Part shown: positions 4,759 to 6,359 of the stretch, piece after piece | Numbering within the stretch: the stretch's first letter is position 1 | Layout: every line of letters starts with the position of its first letter | Source: Collinsella sp. | GTDB taxonomy: Bacteria > Actinomycetota > Coriobacteriia > Coriobacteriales > Coriobacteriaceae | DNA: 6,359 nucleotides | Assembly: GCA_019419405.1 (NCBI GenBank) | Contig: DYAA01000116.1 | Location: 1-6,359, forward strand | Direction of reading: 5' to 3' | Program-made: the position numbers and the translations under genes | Notes under the pieces: generated by a model | Told to the model about the DNA's origin: nothing | The model's input: the letters and a program-made list of their open reading frames with translations, nothing else | Databases searched by the model: none

Positions 4759-5484
4759 TTGGCTTTGTCTGAACGACTCACGCGCGCCCAGGAGATTCTG
4801 GGCCATGAGTTCAATAACAAGGTGCTGCTGCGCGCGGCGCTCACGCATCCCTCGGCCGTCGAGGGCCTGCCGGTCTCTGCCAGCTATGAGCGCCTTGAAT
4901 TTTTGGGCGATTCCATTTTGGGCGCCGTGGTGGCCCGTTCGCTCTTCGAGTCCTATCCCGAGTTTGACGAGGGCAAGCTCACGCGCCTGAAGGTGTCCCT
5001 TGTCTCGGGCGCCACGCTGTCCGAGGTGTCGCACGAGCTGGGTATCGACGACATCATCATCTTTGGCGCCTCCGAGACCGGTACCGGCGCGCGCGGCCTG
5101 CACTCGGCGCTTGAGAACGTTTACGAGTCGCTCGTGGGCGCGTTGTATCTGGATGCCGGTTGGGATGCGGCGGCGGAGTTCATCCACCGTACGCTTAAGC
5201 CGCACCTGGCCACCGAGCGTGCCGAGCACCCCGCGAACCCCAAGTCGTTCTTGCAGGAGTGCGTGCAGGCAGACGGCCACGAGCCTCCCGCGTATAAGCT
5301 GGTCGGCTCCGAGGGCCCCGCACATGCGCCCACCTTTACCGCTGTGGTGCTCATCGACGGTATTCGCCAGGGCCGCGGCACCGGTTCCTCCAAGAAGGAG
5401 GCCGAGGGGGCCGCTGCACTCGAGGCGCTCGACCGCATGGGCTACACCACCAACGGCGTGATTCTTAACAAGAAGCCTGTTTAA
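4759..5484 (+). CDS. rnc: Ribonuclease III
   Basis: RNase III cleaves double-stranded RNA, including the 30S rRNA precursor and structured mRNAs, and acts as a Mg-dependent dimer. The 241-residue product has the nuclease domain followed by a double-stranded RNA-binding domain. The signature ERLEFLGDSIL (44-54) carries E44, E47 and D51, equivalent to E. coli E38, E41 and D45. The second acidic cluster reads LENVYESLVGALYLD (118-132). E123 matches E. coli E117, but the position of D114 is Asn120 (codon AAC at 5116-5118). The RNA-binding domain spans about 162-229, with FLQECVQADG, PAYKLVGSEGPAHAPTF and the GTGSSKKEAEGAAA tail motif. The TTG start has AAGGAGG 8 bases ahead and begins 3 bases after acpP. 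smc follows after 10 bases. Family call is very secure. Confidence 0.96.
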   Translation: MALSERLTRAQEILGHEFNNKVLLRAALTHPSAVEGLPVSASYERLEFLGDSILGAVVARSLFESYPEFDEGKLTRLKVSLVSGATLSEVSHELGIDDIIIFGASETGTGARGLHSALENVYESLVGALYLDAGWDAAAEFIHRTLKPHLATERAEHPANPKSFLQECVQADGHEPPAYKLVGSEGPAHAPTFTAVVLIDGIRQGRGTGSSKKEAEGAAALEALDRMGYTTNGVILNKKPV

Positions 5485-5494
5485 GCGAGGAACC

Positions 5495-6359
5495 GTGTAT
5501 CTCAAGTCCCTCACGCTCAAAGGGTTCAAGTCGTTTGCCGACCGCGCCCATATGTCATTTGAGCCGGGCCTGACCGTCATCGTCGGTCCCAACGGCTCGG
5601 GAAAATCGAACATCTCCGACTCGATTCTGTGGGTCCTGGGCGAGCAGAGTGCCAAGCAGCTGCGCGGCCAGGCCATGGAGGACGTCATCTTCTCGGGCTC
5701 GTCGGCGCGCAAGCCGGTGGGTGTCGCCGAGGTCACGCTGGTGCTCGATAACTCGGACCATATGCTGCCCGTCGACTTTGACGAGGTCGCCATCACCCGT
5801 CGTATGTATCGCTCGGGCGAAAGCGAGTACCTCATCAACTCGAGCCCGTGCCGCCTGATGGACATTCAGGACATTCTGCACGATTCTGGCCTGGGCAAGG
5901 ATACGCATTCCATCATCAGCCAGGGCAAGCTCGATGCCATTTTGCAGAGCCGCCCCGAGGAGCGCCGCGCCCTGATCGAGGAGGCTGCTGGCATCTCCAA
6001 GCACAAGCGCCGCAAGGAGCGTGCGCTCAAAAAGATTAAATCGATGGACGAGCACCTGACCCGTGCCCGCGACATCAATAAGGAGATCGCCCGTCAGCTG
6101 CGGCCGCTAGAGCGTCAGGTTGATCGCGCGCGCAAGTACAAAGAGCTGTCCTCGCGCGCGAACGAGCTTACGCAGATGCTGGCCGTCGACGAACTTCGTT
6201 CGCTGCAGTCGCAGTGGAACGACCTGGAGAGTCGCTCCAAGGAGGGCGCTGCCGAGTTTGAGCTTGCGCAATACCGCCTGGGCGAAAAAGAGCGCGAGCT
6301 CGAGAAACTCCAGGTCATGCTCGAGGAAAAGGGCCTGTTTGTGGGCGATCTGGGCGAGC
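5495..6359 (+). CDS. smc: Chromosome segregation protein SMC, N-terminal part (3' end outside window)
   Basis: SMC is the ATPase of the condensin-like complex with ScpA and ScpB that organises and segregates the chromosome. The first 288 codons are present and run off the right edge. The product opens MYLKSLTLKGFKSFADR, the classical SMC start. It has the Walker A GPNGSGKS (31-38), the Q-loop area LWVLGEQSAKQLRG (45-58) and MEDVIFSGS (61-69). The second half of the head contains EYLINSSPCRLMDIQD (111-126) and SIISQGKLDAIL (139-150), then RPEERRALIEEAAGISKHKRRK (153-174). The coiled coil begins at about 165. The Walker B and signature motifs lie beyond the window. The GTG start at 5495 is chosen because MYLKSL is the conserved beginning. 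GAGG at 5487-5490 is close in front of it (4 bases). The rnc-smc order is common. Confidence 0.97.
   Translation, partial: MYLKSLTLKGFKSFADRAHMSFEPGLTVIVGPNGSGKSNISDSILWVLGEQSAKQLRGQAMEDVIFSGSSARKPVGVAEVTLVLDNSDHMLPVDFDEVAITRRMYRSGESEYLINSSPCRLMDIQDILHDSGLGKDTHSIISQGKLDAILQSRPEERRALIEEAAGISKHKRRKERALKKIKSMDEHLTRARDINKEIARQLRPLERQVDRARKYKELSSRANELTQMLAVDELRSLQSQWNDLESRSKEGAAEFELAQYRLGEKERELEKLQVMLEEKGLFVGDLGE

Noticed and set aside
4297..5865. Very long open frame on the - strand (522 codons) across plsX end, acpP, rnc and smc
   Set aside because: It lies opposite four clearly recognised + strand genes and shows no family motif. Such frames arise in GC-rich genes because their codon bias leaves few stops on the other strand.
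1..6359. CRISPR arrays, tRNA or rRNA genes, insertion sequences, phage or toxin-antitoxin genes
   Set aside because: None seen. Apart from three short gaps, the whole window is occupied by conserved housekeeping genes with uniform base composition.

Overview
This is a compact, one-direction housekeeping cluster from a high-GC bacterium. The combination points to the Actinomycetota class Coriobacteriia, most likely a Collinsella-like gut organism. The reasons are the actinobacterial flavour of the RecG fragment and of the coiled-coil gene after coaD, together with a Firmicutes-like order plsX-acpP-rnc-smc. The genus is an inference from style and order and was not searched. All genes are on the + strand and coding density is very high.

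Region 1-1926 holds three translationally coupled genes: the 3' end of recG (replication-fork helicase), rsmD (16S rRNA m2G966 methyltransferase; starts inside the recG stop) and coaD (phosphopantetheine adenylyltransferase; its first eight bases overlap the end of rsmD). Region 1927-3046 begins with a short AT-rich gap carrying an extended -10-like element. It continues with a coiled-coil DivIVA/SepIVA-like gene and a DUF177 (YceD) gene whose start overlaps the previous stop as TAATG. Region 3047-3378 holds rpmF (bL32, 59 aa, four-cysteine zinc form) behind its own promoter-like element, followed by a small hairpin and a strong intrinsic terminator just before plsX. Region 3379-4512 is plsX followed by a 114-bp leader with a -10-like element, a 28-bp interrupted palindrome and three tandem GTGTT units. 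Region 4513-6359 is acpP, rnc (TTG start) and the first 288 codons of smc (GTG start), packed with 3- and 10-bp gaps.

Functionally the cluster mixes cofactor and lipid supply (coaD makes dephospho-CoA, which after phosphorylation donates the ACP prosthetic group; plsX uses acyl-ACP; acpP is the carrier) with ribosome and RNA maturation (rsmD, DUF177, bL32, RNase III) and chromosome or division tasks (recG, SepIVA-like protein, smc).

I found no new defence, mobile or biosynthetic system. The points most worth a second look are the SepIVA-like gene, the palindrome in the acpP leader, a D-to-N change at a metal-ligand position of RNase III, and the terminator that splits rpmF from plsX.
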